A model generated the notes under the pieces. It searched no databases and was not told where the DNA came from. It was given only the letters and a program-made list of their open reading frames with translations. A DNA stretch of 64,000 bases, from positions 3,720,001 through 3,784,000 of the forward strand of contig JANFOG010000002.1 of assembly GCA_024336345.1 (NCBI GenBank), in the 5' to 3' direction. The translations under genes were made by a program, and so were the position numbers. Positions 10,607 through 23,585 of the stretch are shown piece by piece; position 1 is the first letter of the stretch; every line of letters starts with the position of its first letter. Source of the stretch: Mariannaea sp. PMI_226. Lineage: Eukaryota > Ascomycota > Sordariomycetes > Hypocreales > Nectriaceae.

Positions 10607-13045
10607 TTACTTGGCAAAATGCAGATCATAGCCAAGCCACTTCCTTCGGACGACTTGCTCCACCGAGAGACCGGGGTAGCCATATGTCAGAGGCAGGAAA
10701 AAGTACCAGCCTGCGGCCAGCACAACAGTGACAACGAGGCAGGCGATCCAAGAGCTAAACAGGCTCTGACCAGCGAATCTCTCACGCGCGGTAACATGGT
10801 GCCTAGGACCAGAGCCGGCCTTCTTGTTCTTGGGGCTGGGCTCTTCGACAGGCTCTGAACTAAAGATAAACTCGAGGAGAGCACCGGCAACCAGGGAAGA
10901 GGCCAGGTGAGCAGGGAGATAATGATGCAAGAAAAGCTGTCGTCCCATGAGGTAGAAGGGGAAGTAGTGAGTGGCCCAAGCCAACCAGAAGAAGCCGGTA
11001 GAGTTGTACAGTCGGGAACGAGTACCTGTTATTCTAGTTAGCGTCAAATTATCAACTACATCCTGGCAGAGTATGCTTACGGTGATCCAGGGCATCAATG
11101 CCACGGCGAAGAGAGACCTGATCAGCAAGGACAATGCCGGCGTAAACAGCCAACAGACTGCTAGCAAGCCACCAACCCAAGGGGTTACCTAGGAAGTAGA
11201 TCTGTTGGCGGGTGTCGCTCTGGGTCCAGAAGCTCACACCTCGAAGCAGGAAAGGCCACTGGTACGGGTGGCTGGAATAGGGGTGGCTGCTGGTTAACTT
11301 GCTGTTATGGTAGAACATGGCTCGCTGGAGCTCGAACCACTTCTGCAAGAAGGGCAACTGCTTGACCTTGCGCTCTGGCTTCTGGCGACGAGCGTCATCG
11401 ACAGCCAGAGAGGGGATATCCTCGACAATCCAGACGTTGGAGCTGGGAGCAATCTGCTTGTTGCCGTTAATCTCCTGTTGCTTGTGTCCCCAATCCGGCA
11501 GAGGCTTTGTGTGCGTCCACATGGCAACCTTGCTTGGGTAATGAATCAACTTGAAGTGACCTGAGACGGACTTGAAATCCTGGTTTCGCTTGCCATGCTC
11601 AATGCGGATCTCGAAAAGAGTGTCATTCTCGCGTTTTCCAAAAGCCTCCTCAGCCGGAACGCAAGTGAACTCCTGGTTGGTAGGATAATACGGAGAGGCA
11701 ACGTCGTGGGAGAGAAGAATCCTGTCAGTGCCGAGATGTCGAAGGCGGACAACATCATTGTTCTTGACATTAGTGCCAGCAGTCTTGGCATTGTTTGCGG
11801 GGAGGATTTGCCAGTAGTTATTGGTGTCGTTGAAAGGATATCCGGTAACCTGCTGGCCCTGGCTGGAGACACGGCCATCGTCGTATCGAAGAGGGTAGCG
11901 ATCCTCATGGCTGTGAAGATATGTCTTCGTTTCCTTGTGTCGGATGCTGATGGTATCGAAGTATTGGATATCGATGGAATTAGCAAGCATGACGTTGTCA
12001 CTGAGAGTCTCCTGGAACTCAGGGGACATGAAGTCGTCACCGGGACCAGAGCGGGTGAGAACGGCAAAATGGACCTGGAACCAGAAGAGGTAAAAGAGGA
12101 AAGGCATGATAATGAGACCAAACGCGCGAGCAGCAAAGTGCTTGCCAAATTCAACGAGGCTGATCGAGCCCTTGGGTCGGCGGATGTCAAGAAGGTCCCA
12201 AAGGTCAATGATGACGGCGGAACCAATGGTGACGAAGGCAAAGGTACCGACGTACTTGGTGGACATGTCGCAGGACAGCGCGAATCCGGTAAGGATGAGC
12301 CACTTCCACCACTTTCGGGAGAAGGGCTCGTGACGGAGCTTGTAGAACTTGATGTAAAAGAGCAAGCTGCAAGCCATGGCGAGGACCAGAGTGGCATCCA
12401 GGAGGATGAGGCGAGTCTGGCCAATATGGGCATTGTCTAGGAGAACCAAGCCAGCGGCGAGCAAGCAAGCGGGGAGAGTGTAGCCAGACTCCCACATGAT
12501 GAGGTAGACCACAGAAACGGTGAGAGCTCCAAGGATTGCAGGCAAGGCACGGAAGGCCACATATGGGACTTTGTTGGCGATATAAGAGTCGCCAATGTTC
12601 TCAAAGTGGAAGTGTCCGTCGTAGCCAACCAACCAGCCCATGAAGGCGAAGAGGAGCTTTCCAAAGGGAGGGTGCACATCGAAGAAGTAGGTTCGCTGGA
12701 GGTAGTAGGAAGCAAACTGTAGGCAGCCGCGTTAGAATACATCAAAGAAAGGTGAACTAGGATAGAATGTTGTGATCGATCACATACCTTTCCAAAGTGC
12801 ACCTCATCGAAGACGACCTCGTTGGGGTGGCTGATGCCCCAGAATCGAGTGACAAAGGCCAAAATGGTGATCAGGACAAATCCGATCTTGTAATCGCCAT
12901 CGTACTGAGCTGCGGCTCTCTGCGCACCAGCCTTTGCAAGCTTGTCGAGTTCTGCTTCGGGGGAGAAAGAGGGGAGATCAGACTTCTTCGTCGAGGGACC
13001 AGTCCTCTGTCGCAGGCTGCCCTGCGGCGTAGAGGGACGGGCCAT
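10607..13045 (-). CDS. PMT4: Protein O-mannosyltransferase Pmt4
   Basis: Transfers mannose from dolichyl-phosphate mannose to Ser/Thr of secretory proteins in the ER membrane. Three exons: 13045-12788, 12716-11081 and 11025-10607 (introns 71 and 55 bp; phases 0 and 1); 770 residues, the usual Pmt4 length. Start is the ATG at 13045. Domains: cytosolic tail (1-52), first membrane segment, then the catalytic-loop Asp-Glu pair D80-E81 in VFDEVHFGK. The conserved FDVHPPFGK follows, then a multi-span PMT region. The MIR beta-trefoil region runs from about residue 315 to 510 (including KTYLHSHEDRYP and NNYWQILP). The C-terminal membrane domain has HYFPFYLMGRQLFLHHYLPAHL and ends DLHFAK. The Pmt4 branch is preferred over Pmt1/Pmt2 because of HLASSLVAGALLEFIF and GDDFMSPEFQETL. 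It lies in tandem with the GT69 gene. Confidence 0.95.
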
Positions 13046-15102
13046 GGTCGGATTCGAATTGGCTGTCTGTAACACTCGAGCAATTCGTTAGTAAGATGTG
13101 TCCTATGAGAACAGATGGGTTTCTCTTGATGGTGGCCGCCAGCAACTCCAGGAATCAATGGGCTGGCTGCCGATGATCATCTTCAAGGTGGGTTCTGGGT
13201 GTGGTAGAGTACCCGTCTCCTTGCTTCGACATACCTCGAGAGTCCTCCCAAAGGATTATGGCCAGATAGCCGAGAAAGATTGGATTGAGAAATGAAGCAA
13301 GGGAAAAGGGGACTGTAAGGAACGGAAGAGAATGTATGTGGCAGAAGCTGCAAGGGCAACGTGCCTGAAAGGCTTGGGATAAGAAAGAGGAAGAGGAATG
13401 AAAAGAAAAAAAAAGGACAAGGGAAGGAACCCCAAAAAGAGAGAGATGTAACAATTCGATCCTCTCTGTTCTCCTGTTGGAGCGACGGTTTTTCGCGTCT
13501 TCCTGGGAGCTGAACAAGGACAACTTGCCAGCTTGGAGCAGGGGGTACGTAGCCGGAAGAGCTCAGCGTGGATGCAGGGGGGAGGGGGGCCACTAACTGC
13601 CTTTCTGGCCACTTGGCCCTTTCTTCTCATCGAAACCCACTTTGACCACTCTCACTTGTGATCCTCAGCGACGATACTATCGATGCTTAAGTAGCCTAGG
13701 CGAACCGTAGGGGGTCCAGTCCAGCTCCTACAGAGTAATCCAGGCCATCGTTGTCTGTAAAACGCCTACCGGTGGATGTAATTGTAGCTCAATTAGGTAC
13801 GCTACAGACGTGCCCTAACAGCTGAGATTGTCCCCCTAATTATAGCTCTGTTTGTCTAACCATTGAGAAATGGTATTAAGTCGGTTTGGCTGGCCCGCCT
13901 CCGTGGCTTGCAATTACATAAAGTCAGCTAATGAATACCTGTAGTCAATATAGAACATCATCTTCTCCCGCCGATTCCCCTATTTCCCCCAAAGGGGATG
14001 CATTGATAGATTGGACACTACCTAGTCTACAGAGAGCGAGTCTAGTCCTCTACTGTCCATACAGAAGTTGATGCAAATCTCGACTTATATGAAGAAGTAT
14101 GAGAGGTATTTTGCGGCGCAACCTATCTTTTCAAGGAGAGGCTGTCTCGTTGCTTGTGTTGACTAACTGCTCGGCCGGCCATCTCATCTTGAGTTGAAAC
14201 CAAGGACGTGAAGAAGGAAAAAAATCATCGAAGAAAAGAAATTTGACTTCAGAAAAGAAAGGCCACGATGACTGACCGTTAGATATTATATAGTCAATTA
14301 TCATCTAATTGCGTACAAGACTTTCCGAAACATGAGTGACTAGTTGGGTTTGCTGATGACGTTTTGTTGATGCACTTGTCCTCGTTTCAGGGGATTGTTG
14401 ATGAGGACCGATAAGAGACAATATTAACAAAGCTCATCGGCAAGTAATCTATATTGATTACAGACTGCGAACAAACTGATTGATTATGGATTATGGCCTC
14501 CGAGGGAGGCCAGACATTCGGAACGATGGGCCTAACAGAAGAAGCCAACCTCAAGTCCAGAGTCCTCCGGAACACATTTGGTTTCTGACCAGCGCCGTGT
14601 CCGGAGGGTGCCGGCGGGGCAGCCGAGAGAAAGCTCCAAGTCCGGGCAGTTCTTCCAGCAGAAGAAGGTCATTAAATACCGGCCGATCTGCCGCATGGAT
14701 TGACCTCTTAAACCATCCGATTTTCCATGCTTGATAATTGATAGGTTGCATGACCGAACTGCAGCCCTCGTACCTTTCCTTCAACTAAGACACCTGAACC
14801 GTTATTCGCACAAAAGTGGTGCGCTCTCGTACACGTGTGTTGTGCAGCTTTCCAAGCAAACCAGATTGCCCAATTCCTCCCAGCAAGGCGGGGACTCCCT
14901 CACATTAAACAAGCGGAGAAGCACCCCCGGATTTCAAATAAGTTATAGCCCGCGCCCTTTGAATTTCCAAAAGTCAGTTGATTCCTTTCTTTCTTTCTTT
15001 TTCTCTCCTCCATCTTCTACCCGACGTTGTTTCATCTGATCAATCTCTCGTTTGCCCTCCTCGACTAACATCTCACCCCATTTCTTTTCTGTCGTAACAG
15101 GT
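13046..15102. other. Divergent intergenic region between PMT4 and the RidA gene
   Basis: About 2.06 kb between two starts. The PMT4-proximal half carries purine-rich tracts (13370-13440). The RidA-proximal part is pyrimidine-rich with a TTTC run (about 14984-15003), typical of fungal core promoters and leaders. A CTAAC box followed by pyrimidines and AACAG (15064-15100) could be the end of a 5' UTR intron just before the RidA ATG, but I could not place its donor. No gene is supported. Confidence 0.55.
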
Positions 15103-15794
15103 ATGTTGGCGCCCCTCGCCCGCAGAGTACCCCGCGTCACCGCCGCCGGTTTTCGGTGTGCGACTCCGGCCCTGAGAGCTCCTGGGCTCACCCGTCAACT
15201 TATTAGACCGCAATCCACAATGGCTGATCAGACCATCATCTTCACCAAGGGTGCCCCGGCCCGTAAGTCCTCGTACTCTTTCCAATTGCAGCTTTTGAAA
15301 TTGGTGCTGACCATAGAATGTACAGCTGTTGGCCCTTACGTATGCTCCCAAACTTAATCACGCCTAATTTTGAGCCTCGTATTGACCACCCTCAACAGTC
15401 CCAGGCCATCAAGACCCCTACTGCCATCTACTGCTCTGGACAGATCCCTCTCACTCCCGAGGGCCAGTTTGTTGAGGGCACTATTGGCGAGAAGACCCGC
15501 CAGTGCTGCCAGAACCTCAAGGCTGTCCTCGAGGAGGCCGGCTCTGAGATCACCAAGGTCGTCAAGGTCAACATCTTCCTGTCTGACATGGAGCACTTTG
15601 CTGTACGTCCACATCCCTTTCGTCGTCCTGAAAACAGTCTTATTGTGGCATCTGGAAAAACTGACAAGTTGAAATAGGGCATGAATGCCGAGTATGAGCA
15701 GTGGTTCGCCCACAAGCCCGCTCGCAGCTGTGTTGCCGTCAAGACTCTCCCCAAGAATGTTGACGTTGAGATCGAGGCCATTGCTCTCCCATAG
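15103..15794 (+). CDS. MMF1: RidA/YjgF (Mmf1/Hmf1) family enamine deaminase
   Basis: Hydrolyses reactive enamine/imine intermediates from amino-acid metabolism, protecting mitochondrial PLP enzymes. Four exons: 15103-15262, 15326-15339, 15399-15602 and 15678-15794; 164 residues. Exon 2 is only 14 nt, and joining it restores the family motif GAPAPVGPYSQAIK. Other motifs: [35 protein letters not shown], and R142 in [20 protein letters not shown], the conserved ligand-binding arginine. Residues 1-39 are Arg/Ala-rich without acids, a good mitochondrial presequence. A second in-frame ATG (15220, residue 40) has a stronger context (ACAATGG) and would give the ~125-residue cytosolic form seen as a separate gene (HMF1) in yeast. 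The family is certain; dual targeting is inferred. Confidence 0.95.
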
Positions 15795-16054
15795 ATAGCC
15801 TATTATAGAATATCATAAGCTCAGAGCATCATAGGATCGACTCGTCAGAGAAAAAAAAAACAAATAGAAAAAATGGTATGGCATGGGTACATCACAGTTC
15901 ATTCCCAGTCTGGGGTTCGACACGTCTTTTTATTCTGAGTACGCTTATATCTACGTGATAATGATCTATACTGGGCCACCTAGGAGGTTATTTCATGGTT
16001 TTCTCAGAAATTCTGATTGATCCTCCTTTTTTGAGTGCTTTCTTCCACTGCGTG

Positions 16055-17062
16055 TTAACGGTCTCGCTGGGTTTTTAGACTTGTAAGATCCCCAAGAGCG
16101 TCCTCCGCGTCCAATGTCAAGAGAAATCTCTCACCATTCTTGAACATATTCTCGTACGCCCGAGTGAGATTCTCCTCATCGCACTCTTGCATACTCAAAG
16201 CCAAGCTGTCCACGACACCCTCGGCGGAAATAACTAGGGTCCGCATTGCATCGTGAGCAGCATATTCTGCATCGGGCAACAACAGACGGAGAGCTACTCC
16301 ACGTTCCCAAAAGAGCGCGCTGATCATACTCGCATTCGACATGAGCAAGTCGGTAGGCTCCCCTCTATGATACAGCATCATGGCTGCATACTCAATCCTA
16401 GATTCGCCCGATTCTGATTCTGGAGAACCCACTGTCACAATTGGCAGACGTTCCTCGATGTTTTTCCGGAAATCTTGAATATGAACCTTGCTCGCCTCGA
16501 GACAAATGTCATGTACTCTAATCATCGTCATCTCCTTCTCATATGACGTTGGCTCAAATTTATGCGACTTGCCTTCGCTGTCCACCAGCGTTATATGGTT
16601 CAGAGGGGGAATTTCGCAACATTTTTGGGTGGCGTTGGTGACAGCCGAAGCTGGTTTAATGGTGGGTGAATTTAGAGGAGTCACTTCTCCCTTCTCGTAA
16701 TAAACTTCTCCCTTCTCGTAACAAGGGGATTCTCCTTGTTCATCACCCGAAACATCATAATCATCAAAGAACGGAACCCCGCCCTTCTCGATATAAGGGG
16801 ATTTTCCTTGTTCATCACCCGAACAATCCCAATCATCAAAGAAAACCCCGCCATCTCTATCAGCGTCGAGGTCCATTGGCTCGAGGTCTATACGGTCAAA
16901 TCCACTTATAAGAGCCTCAGCGACCGTCGGGGTATAGGCTTCAGTCGGATTGTTTTGGTGGGTGGAATCCACAGTGCTTTGTTGGGATTGAGTTCTTGAG
17001 TATTCTTTGAGAGACAGTTTGCAGGAAATAGATGTGCAAAGAACTGGGGAAATTTCGATCAT
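16055..17062 (-). CDS. Fungal hypothetical protein with tandem acidic repeat
   Basis: Single-exon gene, 335 residues from the ATG at 17062; the frame above has only a GTG. Residues about 80-130 contain a tandem duplication of a ~23-residue acidic unit: GGVFFDDWDCSGDEQG then GGVPFFDDYDVSGDEQG, each followed by a SP-Y/C-EK segment. A shortened EKGEV repeat follows. The C-terminal half (about 150-330) resembles a BTB-like layout seen in many fungal proteins: HITLVDSEGKSHKFEPTSYEKEM, then helices. I suggest this only weakly. No catalytic residues are evident. It reads toward RidA (convergent, 260 bp between stops) and lies downstream of ARPC1 on the same strand. Confidence 0.6.
   Translation of the reverse strand: MIEISPVLCTSISCKLSLKEYSRTQSQQSTVDSTHQNNPTEAYTPTVAEALISGFDRIDLEPMDLDADRDGGVFFDDWDCSGDEQGKSPYIEKGGVPFFDDYDVSGDEQGESPCYEKGEVYYEKGEVTPLNSPTIKPASAVTNATQKCCEIPPLNHITLVDSEGKSHKFEPTSYEKEMTMIRVHDICLEASKVHIQDFRKNIEERLPIVTVGSPESESGESRIEYAAMMLYHRGEPTDLLMSNASMISALFWERGVALRLLLPDAEYAAHDAMRTLVISAEGVVDSLALSMQECDEENLTRAYENMFKNGERFLLTLDAEDALGDLTSLKTQRDR
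16728..16855. repeat. Tandem ~65-bp coding repeat
   Basis: Two near-identical copies, recognisable by AAGGGGATT(C/T)TCCTTGTTCATCACCCGAA and AATCATCAAAGAA, encode the duplicated acidic unit of the minus-strand hypothetical protein. Confidence 0.75.
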
Positions 17063-17064
17063 AT

Positions 17065-17091
17065 TTATGGTCCAAAATGGCCGGAACACAT
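17065..17091 (-). promoter_or_regulatory. uORF ending 2 nt before the 335-residue gene
   Basis: An 8-codon frame (MCSGHFGP) ends in TAA at 17067-17065, two bases before the main ATG at 17062. It acts only if the leader extends past 17091. Confidence 0.4.
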
Positions 17092-17180
17092 GAAAGACGA
17101 CGTATAGTTCTTAAAATAAAAAGCTAACGAAAGTTCGCCTGTCATGCATCGTTGTGGTCGTTCAAATCTACATGTTCTAT

Positions 17181-18394
17181 CTACACATTCCAAATCACAA
17201 CTCGACCATCCACACCGCTCGCTGTGTTCTTTGTTAGCGTTGCTTATGTACTTTGAATGTATATCTTTCTTTTCAACTTACAGCTAAACTTGGTGACCTG
17301 ACCGCCGGACGACTGATACGCTCGGACCGTGTTAATAGTGTTTTGATGAATGGTCTTGAGCTGGGTGTCGTCCTTAGCCTTGCCCTTCAGATCCATCTGT
17401 CTAAACATGTTCAAGGCGGACTCCTCGCGGTGGCCCTGATCGGCGCCACTCTTGGACTCGAGAGTTCCAACGAGCTGCCAACCAGCCTCGTTGCCCTGGA
17501 AGCGGAAGGCCTCGCAGTCATATCCAGCAGCGATAATCTCATCCTCAGAGCTCCAGATTAGGCTCTTGAACGGCAGCTGCTGGGTAGAGATGGTCACGAC
17601 AGCACGAGGAGGCTGCTCAGGACCCGTGGGGTAGACAACAGTAATGCTGCTGTCGTGCGCGGCAAAAGCCAGACTATCGCCGCTGGGAGAGAAAGAGACG
17701 GAATGGACCCAACCGGCAGAGTTATTCAGGTACTCTCCACAGACGGTGTTGAAGGGGAGTCGCTCGCCCCAGACGCCAGGGGCAGGTCGGGCATCAACGC
17801 CCTTGATGAAGCTGGAGAGAACGCGAGCATGGGCATCGGTGGATCCGGCAGCGAGAAGAACAGAATTCGGGTGCCAGGCGACACTGGTGATGGTGCTGCG
17901 AATTGGCTTCTTCAGATGCTTCGACACCCACCAGTCGTTCTCTTCTTCGAAGTAGCATACGGCGATGACGCGGTCACCGGAACCGACGGCGAACTTGGTC
18001 TCAGAGGGGGACCAGCGAACAAAGGTAGCAGCGCGGTTGATTCGGAGCAGCACGAGGGTAGGCTTGTATCCGGTCGGCGACGGCTCCCAGACGAGGGCAT
18101 TGCGATCTAGCGATGAATTAGCTAACTATGTAGCTTGCCGGAGGCGAGCTGTGGGATTGTCAGAATCTCACCCTGCGAGCAGGTGACAATGCGGCCGCTG
18201 TTGGGAGCAATATCAACACTAGTCACAGTCTTGTCATGGGCCTTGAGCTCGTCCTTGAGCTTAAAGGCATTGCCAACCTTGCCATAAAGCTCGACAGAGG
18301 TCTCACGAGCAACGGCCAAGGTGGAGTGATCGGCCGAGAAGGAGTGGTCGGCAATGGGGCTGTGGAAGAGGTGATGAACTTCAGGGGAGGCCAT
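17181..18394 (-). CDS. ARC40: Arp2/3 complex subunit 1 (ARPC1/Arc40), WD40
   Basis: Beta-propeller subunit of the Arp2/3 complex, which nucleates branched actin at endocytic patches. Exons 18394-18172, 18106-17282 and 17221-17181; introns of 65 and 60 bp, both phase 1; 362 residues, normal for ARPC1. The short last exon (41 nt) restores KFSSSGVDGRVVIWNV. Motifs: N-terminal HHLFHSPIADHSFS, DKTVTSVDIAPNSGRIVTCSQDRNALVWE, FAVGSGDRVIAVCYFEEENDWWVSK, SVAWHPNSVLLAAGSTD, and near residues 303-317 the ARPC1-specific insert ESALNMFRQMDLKGK. WD repeats cover the chain. It is divergent from the RRM gene, with 490 bp between starts. Confidence 0.97.
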
Positions 18395-18884
18395 GATGGG
18401 TATTTGCGATAGGAGGAGCTCTCTACTACCGCTGAATTGGAATGAGGTGAAGATGGGATATAGGTTCGTGGTGGAGTTGGGTGGTGATGGGCAATGAGAT
18501 GGGAGGCTGAAGGTGACCTATACGTAGTCGCTACCCAAGCTGGCTCTGGATCGGTCAGTGGGGGTGGGGTTACGTACCTGTGGTAGGCAGCTCTACCTAG
18601 TTCGGCCCACTCCTCTCTCCAAGGCCAAGCTTGGTCAAACCAGCCTGCCAGTGCACAATACCATGGTCTCAACCAGCGCGAGGCTGAGGGTATGCGAAAA
18701 ACTCCACCTTCACAAATATTGAGACCGACCTTTAGACCACCCACCCGATTCGATACGCCCCGACTTGCGATTAGCCCTCCACCTGCCAGTCACAGTTCTA
18801 CCAACTTCCTGGGCCCTATTCCTTGGAGTGCACCTGCATATCACCCCGGACAGGTTTCATATCCTCTCGATCCGTCTCCTCACA
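18395..18884. other. Bidirectional promoter between ARPC1 and the RRM gene
   Basis: 490 bp separate two housekeeping genes transcribed in opposite directions. No clear motif is called. Confidence 0.6.
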
Positions 18885-19619
18885 ATGGCTACTACCGCCG
18901 CACCGTCTCGTGGGCTCCAACCAAGTTCCTCCCTTCCCGCCAAAGTGCAGCCCATCCCTCCCAACCAAACGTCAGTTCTGCTACACAATCTGATGGTCAT
19001 GCATTCTCGTTTGCTCACACGTTTGTAGACTCTACGTCACGAACCTCCCCTCAGCGAAAATCCAAAAGGCGGACCTACGAGCTGCGCTCTATATGCTTTT
19101 TTCGACCTACGGGCCTGTATTAGATGTCAATGCCCTGAAGACGATGCAGATGCGTGGGCAAGCTCACATCGTCTTCCGAGATGTGCAAACAGCTACACAA
19201 GCTATGAGAGCCTTGGACGGCCAGACGTTTCTTGGCCGTGAACTGGTTCGTCCCCTCGGTTTCTTGATATACATTCCAATCCCACAGCTAACTCCGCCTG
19301 CTATTTCTAGAAAATTCAATACGCCAAGTCCAAGTCGCATTTCGTCGCCAAGCTCGATGGCACATTCAAAATTCCCGGCAGCGGCTCTGGTGCCGCAAAT
19401 GTCGAGCAGACGGAACTGCAGCAAAGCATTTTCAATGCGCCTCCTCCTGGCACAGCTCCTGCTGGAGGTCCTGGCTTGCCTCCTAAGCCGACGGCAGCAG
19501 TAGATCACGTTATGCAGGATGCCGGCTCTCCTGAAGGTCGCGGCCAAAAGCGAAACCGCGATTCCGAGGACGAGAGTGACGAGGATGTGGCCATGGAGGA
19601 GGATAGCGATGATGAATAA
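18885..19619 (+). CDS. U1A/U2B-type snRNP protein, one RRM
   Basis: Spliceosomal RNA-binding protein of the U1A/U2B-double-prime/Msl1 family, which binds a stem-loop of U2 (or U1) snRNA. Three exons: 18885-18970, 19029-19245 and 19311-19619 (introns 58 and 65 bp; phases 2 and 0); 203 residues. The RRM covers about residues 28-107, with RNP2 LYVTNL (30-35) and RNP1 RGQAHIVF (71-78). The family signature follows in LDGQTFLGRELKIQYAKSKS. A Pro/Gly-rich linker and a strongly acidic tail (DEDVAMEEDSDDE) complete it. There is no second RRM, unlike animal U1A/U2B, but as in yeast Msl1. It converges on ATG10 with only 51 bp between stop codons, so the 3' UTRs must overlap. Confidence 0.93.
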
Positions 19620-19670
19620 GGAAGTCCGTTTATCGTGACGGTAAATGTAATGATGAAAATGCGGCATGCA

Positions 19671-20546
19671 TCAGACAGCCGGAGTCGCGTGGATAGCCAT
19701 CTCTCTTGGCACCCACAGGCCTACGCACCCTCCCACAAGCCCGAGCCAGATGATGAGATAGTTCGTCCTGTCGCACTTGAACTTGGAGATAGCATCTCCG
19801 AGCAGGCAGGGATGGACAAAGAAGGATGGGACACCCGTGATAGGGTGATGCTGGGATACCAAGTGTTAGTTAGGTCAATCGGCTTTTACGATACCCAGAA
19901 TCTTGAATTGACTTATGCAAATAGCGTCCTGGGCATACTTACGTCCGCTGAAATGCCACCGATACCGCCGAGCCCACGGAGGCCCTCTTTATACTGATCG
20001 GGTACTACGCGCCGGAAAACGGTGTCAATGTTGAATGCAGGTTCATCGGCGGGAAGCCCGCGTATATTGAACCACAAGCAGGGCACCCGGTATGTAGGAT
20101 GAAGATGGATCTCATATTCCACTACCCCAATATCTAGTTGGGATGGGTGCTTTGCAATGGCAGCCTACAAAACATGCGTGAGTAGCAAGGACGAATGAAT
20201 TGTAACACAATGTGAGGCGCTTTACCTCATCTGAATCCTCGGCATCCAGCATGGCACTATCCCCCACCAGTCCAGCATCTTGCTTGTGGTCGTCTGAAAA
20301 GGAGAAATTGTCCAAGTCGAAGGAGAGATCTCCGTCCCCTAGATCAGATGAAAGAGGTCGTCTGATTTGGATGTATGTTGTGTAACCCATGTCAAAGATG
20401 AAATCTGTGCTGAGGGCCGTACATCGCCTGAGTTTCCATCGGGCTCGTTCTGGCCCCAGAGTCGCTGCGCAGTATTGCCGTTCCAAATGGTGACATGTCT
20501 CTGAGAACTCGCTCGGACTGAGACAAGGGTAGTCTGCGATGCTCAT
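19671..20546 (-). CDS. ATG10: Autophagy E2-like enzyme Atg10
   Basis: E2-like enzyme that joins Atg12 to Atg5. Three exons: 20546-20226, 20164-19943 and 19850-19671 (introns 61 and 92 bp, both phase 0); 240 residues. The exon-3 motif HHPITGVPSFFVHPC gives the expected active-site Cys196, followed by LLGDAI and the conserved end YLIIWLGLVGGCVGLWVPREM. Exon 2 carries EYEIHLHPTYRVPCLWFNI. I chose ATG 20546 because MSIADYPCLSPSEFSETCHHLER aligns with family starts as I remember them. An in-frame ATG at 20645 would add 33 residues with no family support. It is divergent from the GH47 gene and convergent with the RRM gene. Confidence 0.93.
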
Positions 20547-21361
20547 TGGTGACCTTTCTTTTTCGAAGTTTGACTTTTGAATCGGGTTGTAGCAAGTGTG
20601 TAGAGTATGAATCTCCAACCGGTTGTACGGTCCATATCCCCGCATTCATGAGAGGTATCGCGGCGTGCACCGTTTGACTAGCAGAATTAAGGACATGTGT
20701 ACGGTACCTATTCCCTGTATTGTAACTCTATGCCTCAGGTAGGTACCCTCAGTATTTGCCTGCCATTCAGACCGATGATATGGAGTGAACCTCTCAGTTG
20801 GGGCGCTTCCAACTGGTTGGCCTATGAGACCGTCAACGGGTCGAGACAATTTTTTTCAGGGGCCTCAGGGCACACGACCAACTGGAACAGAGCGCTAGTA
20901 CATCCTAGCTGCTGGAACCACTTGCTGAACAACAGTACGTTTGGGGGGGGGGGGGGGGGGGGCAGGTCATCGTAGCTTAGGTGATGCATGGGATGGGGCC
21001 AAAGTTCAAACGGTCAGGTACCTACAGATAGTGCTTACAGTATGAGGGAGGTAAGGTACCTATAATTTTTAGGAGTCGCTGGGCGGAGGTAGGGGTACAT
21101 ACCTTAATTACCCAGTTCGTCGAGACGGGAGACGCTCTTATGAAATCTGGTCTTGCGATCAACTTCCTGCTGAGGCGCTGAGCTCTCGATCCACGTTGCG
21201 TTTTGCGCGGTCGTTTGCGACTCGTTTCTTACCTCCCTCGCTCCATTGAAAAGCCCTGTACTAGTCCGAATTGTACCATCTACGCGATCCCCTTCCTCCC
21301 CCCCCAAAGTTGCCACGACTCGTTGTTCGAAATTAACCAACGGTTTTCCTCGAACCTCGAG
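20547..21361. other. Divergent intergenic region ATG10 / GH47
   Basis: About 0.8 kb with a 20-base G-run (20943-20962), ACCT/AGGT motifs (20705-20750, 21017-21062) and no supported gene. Confidence 0.6.
20943..20962 (+). repeat. Homopolymer run of 20 G
   Basis: Twenty consecutive G residues in the promoter region upstream of the GH47 gene. Such runs are rare, may form G-quadruplexes and are prone to sequencing length errors. Confidence 0.85.
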
Positions 21362-21378
21362 ATGCAACAGCAAAACCC

Positions 21379-21382
<4 letters not shown>
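21362..21382 (+). promoter_or_regulatory. uORF overlapping the GH47 start by ATGA
   Basis: A 6-codon frame (MQQQNP) starts at 21362, and its TGA (21380-21382) overlaps the main ATG (21379-21381) in ATGA. It begins only 17 nt before the main start, so it is almost certainly in the mRNA. Confidence 0.65.

Positions 21383-23585
<2,203 letters not shown>

Noticed and set aside
11546..12440. Long ORFs on both strands inside PMT4
   Set aside because: They are shadows of the PMT4 coding exon, which has a clear family match.
20547..20645. N-terminal extension of Atg10 from ATG 20645
   Set aside because: The extra 33 residues do not look like Atg10, while ATG 20546 gives the expected start.
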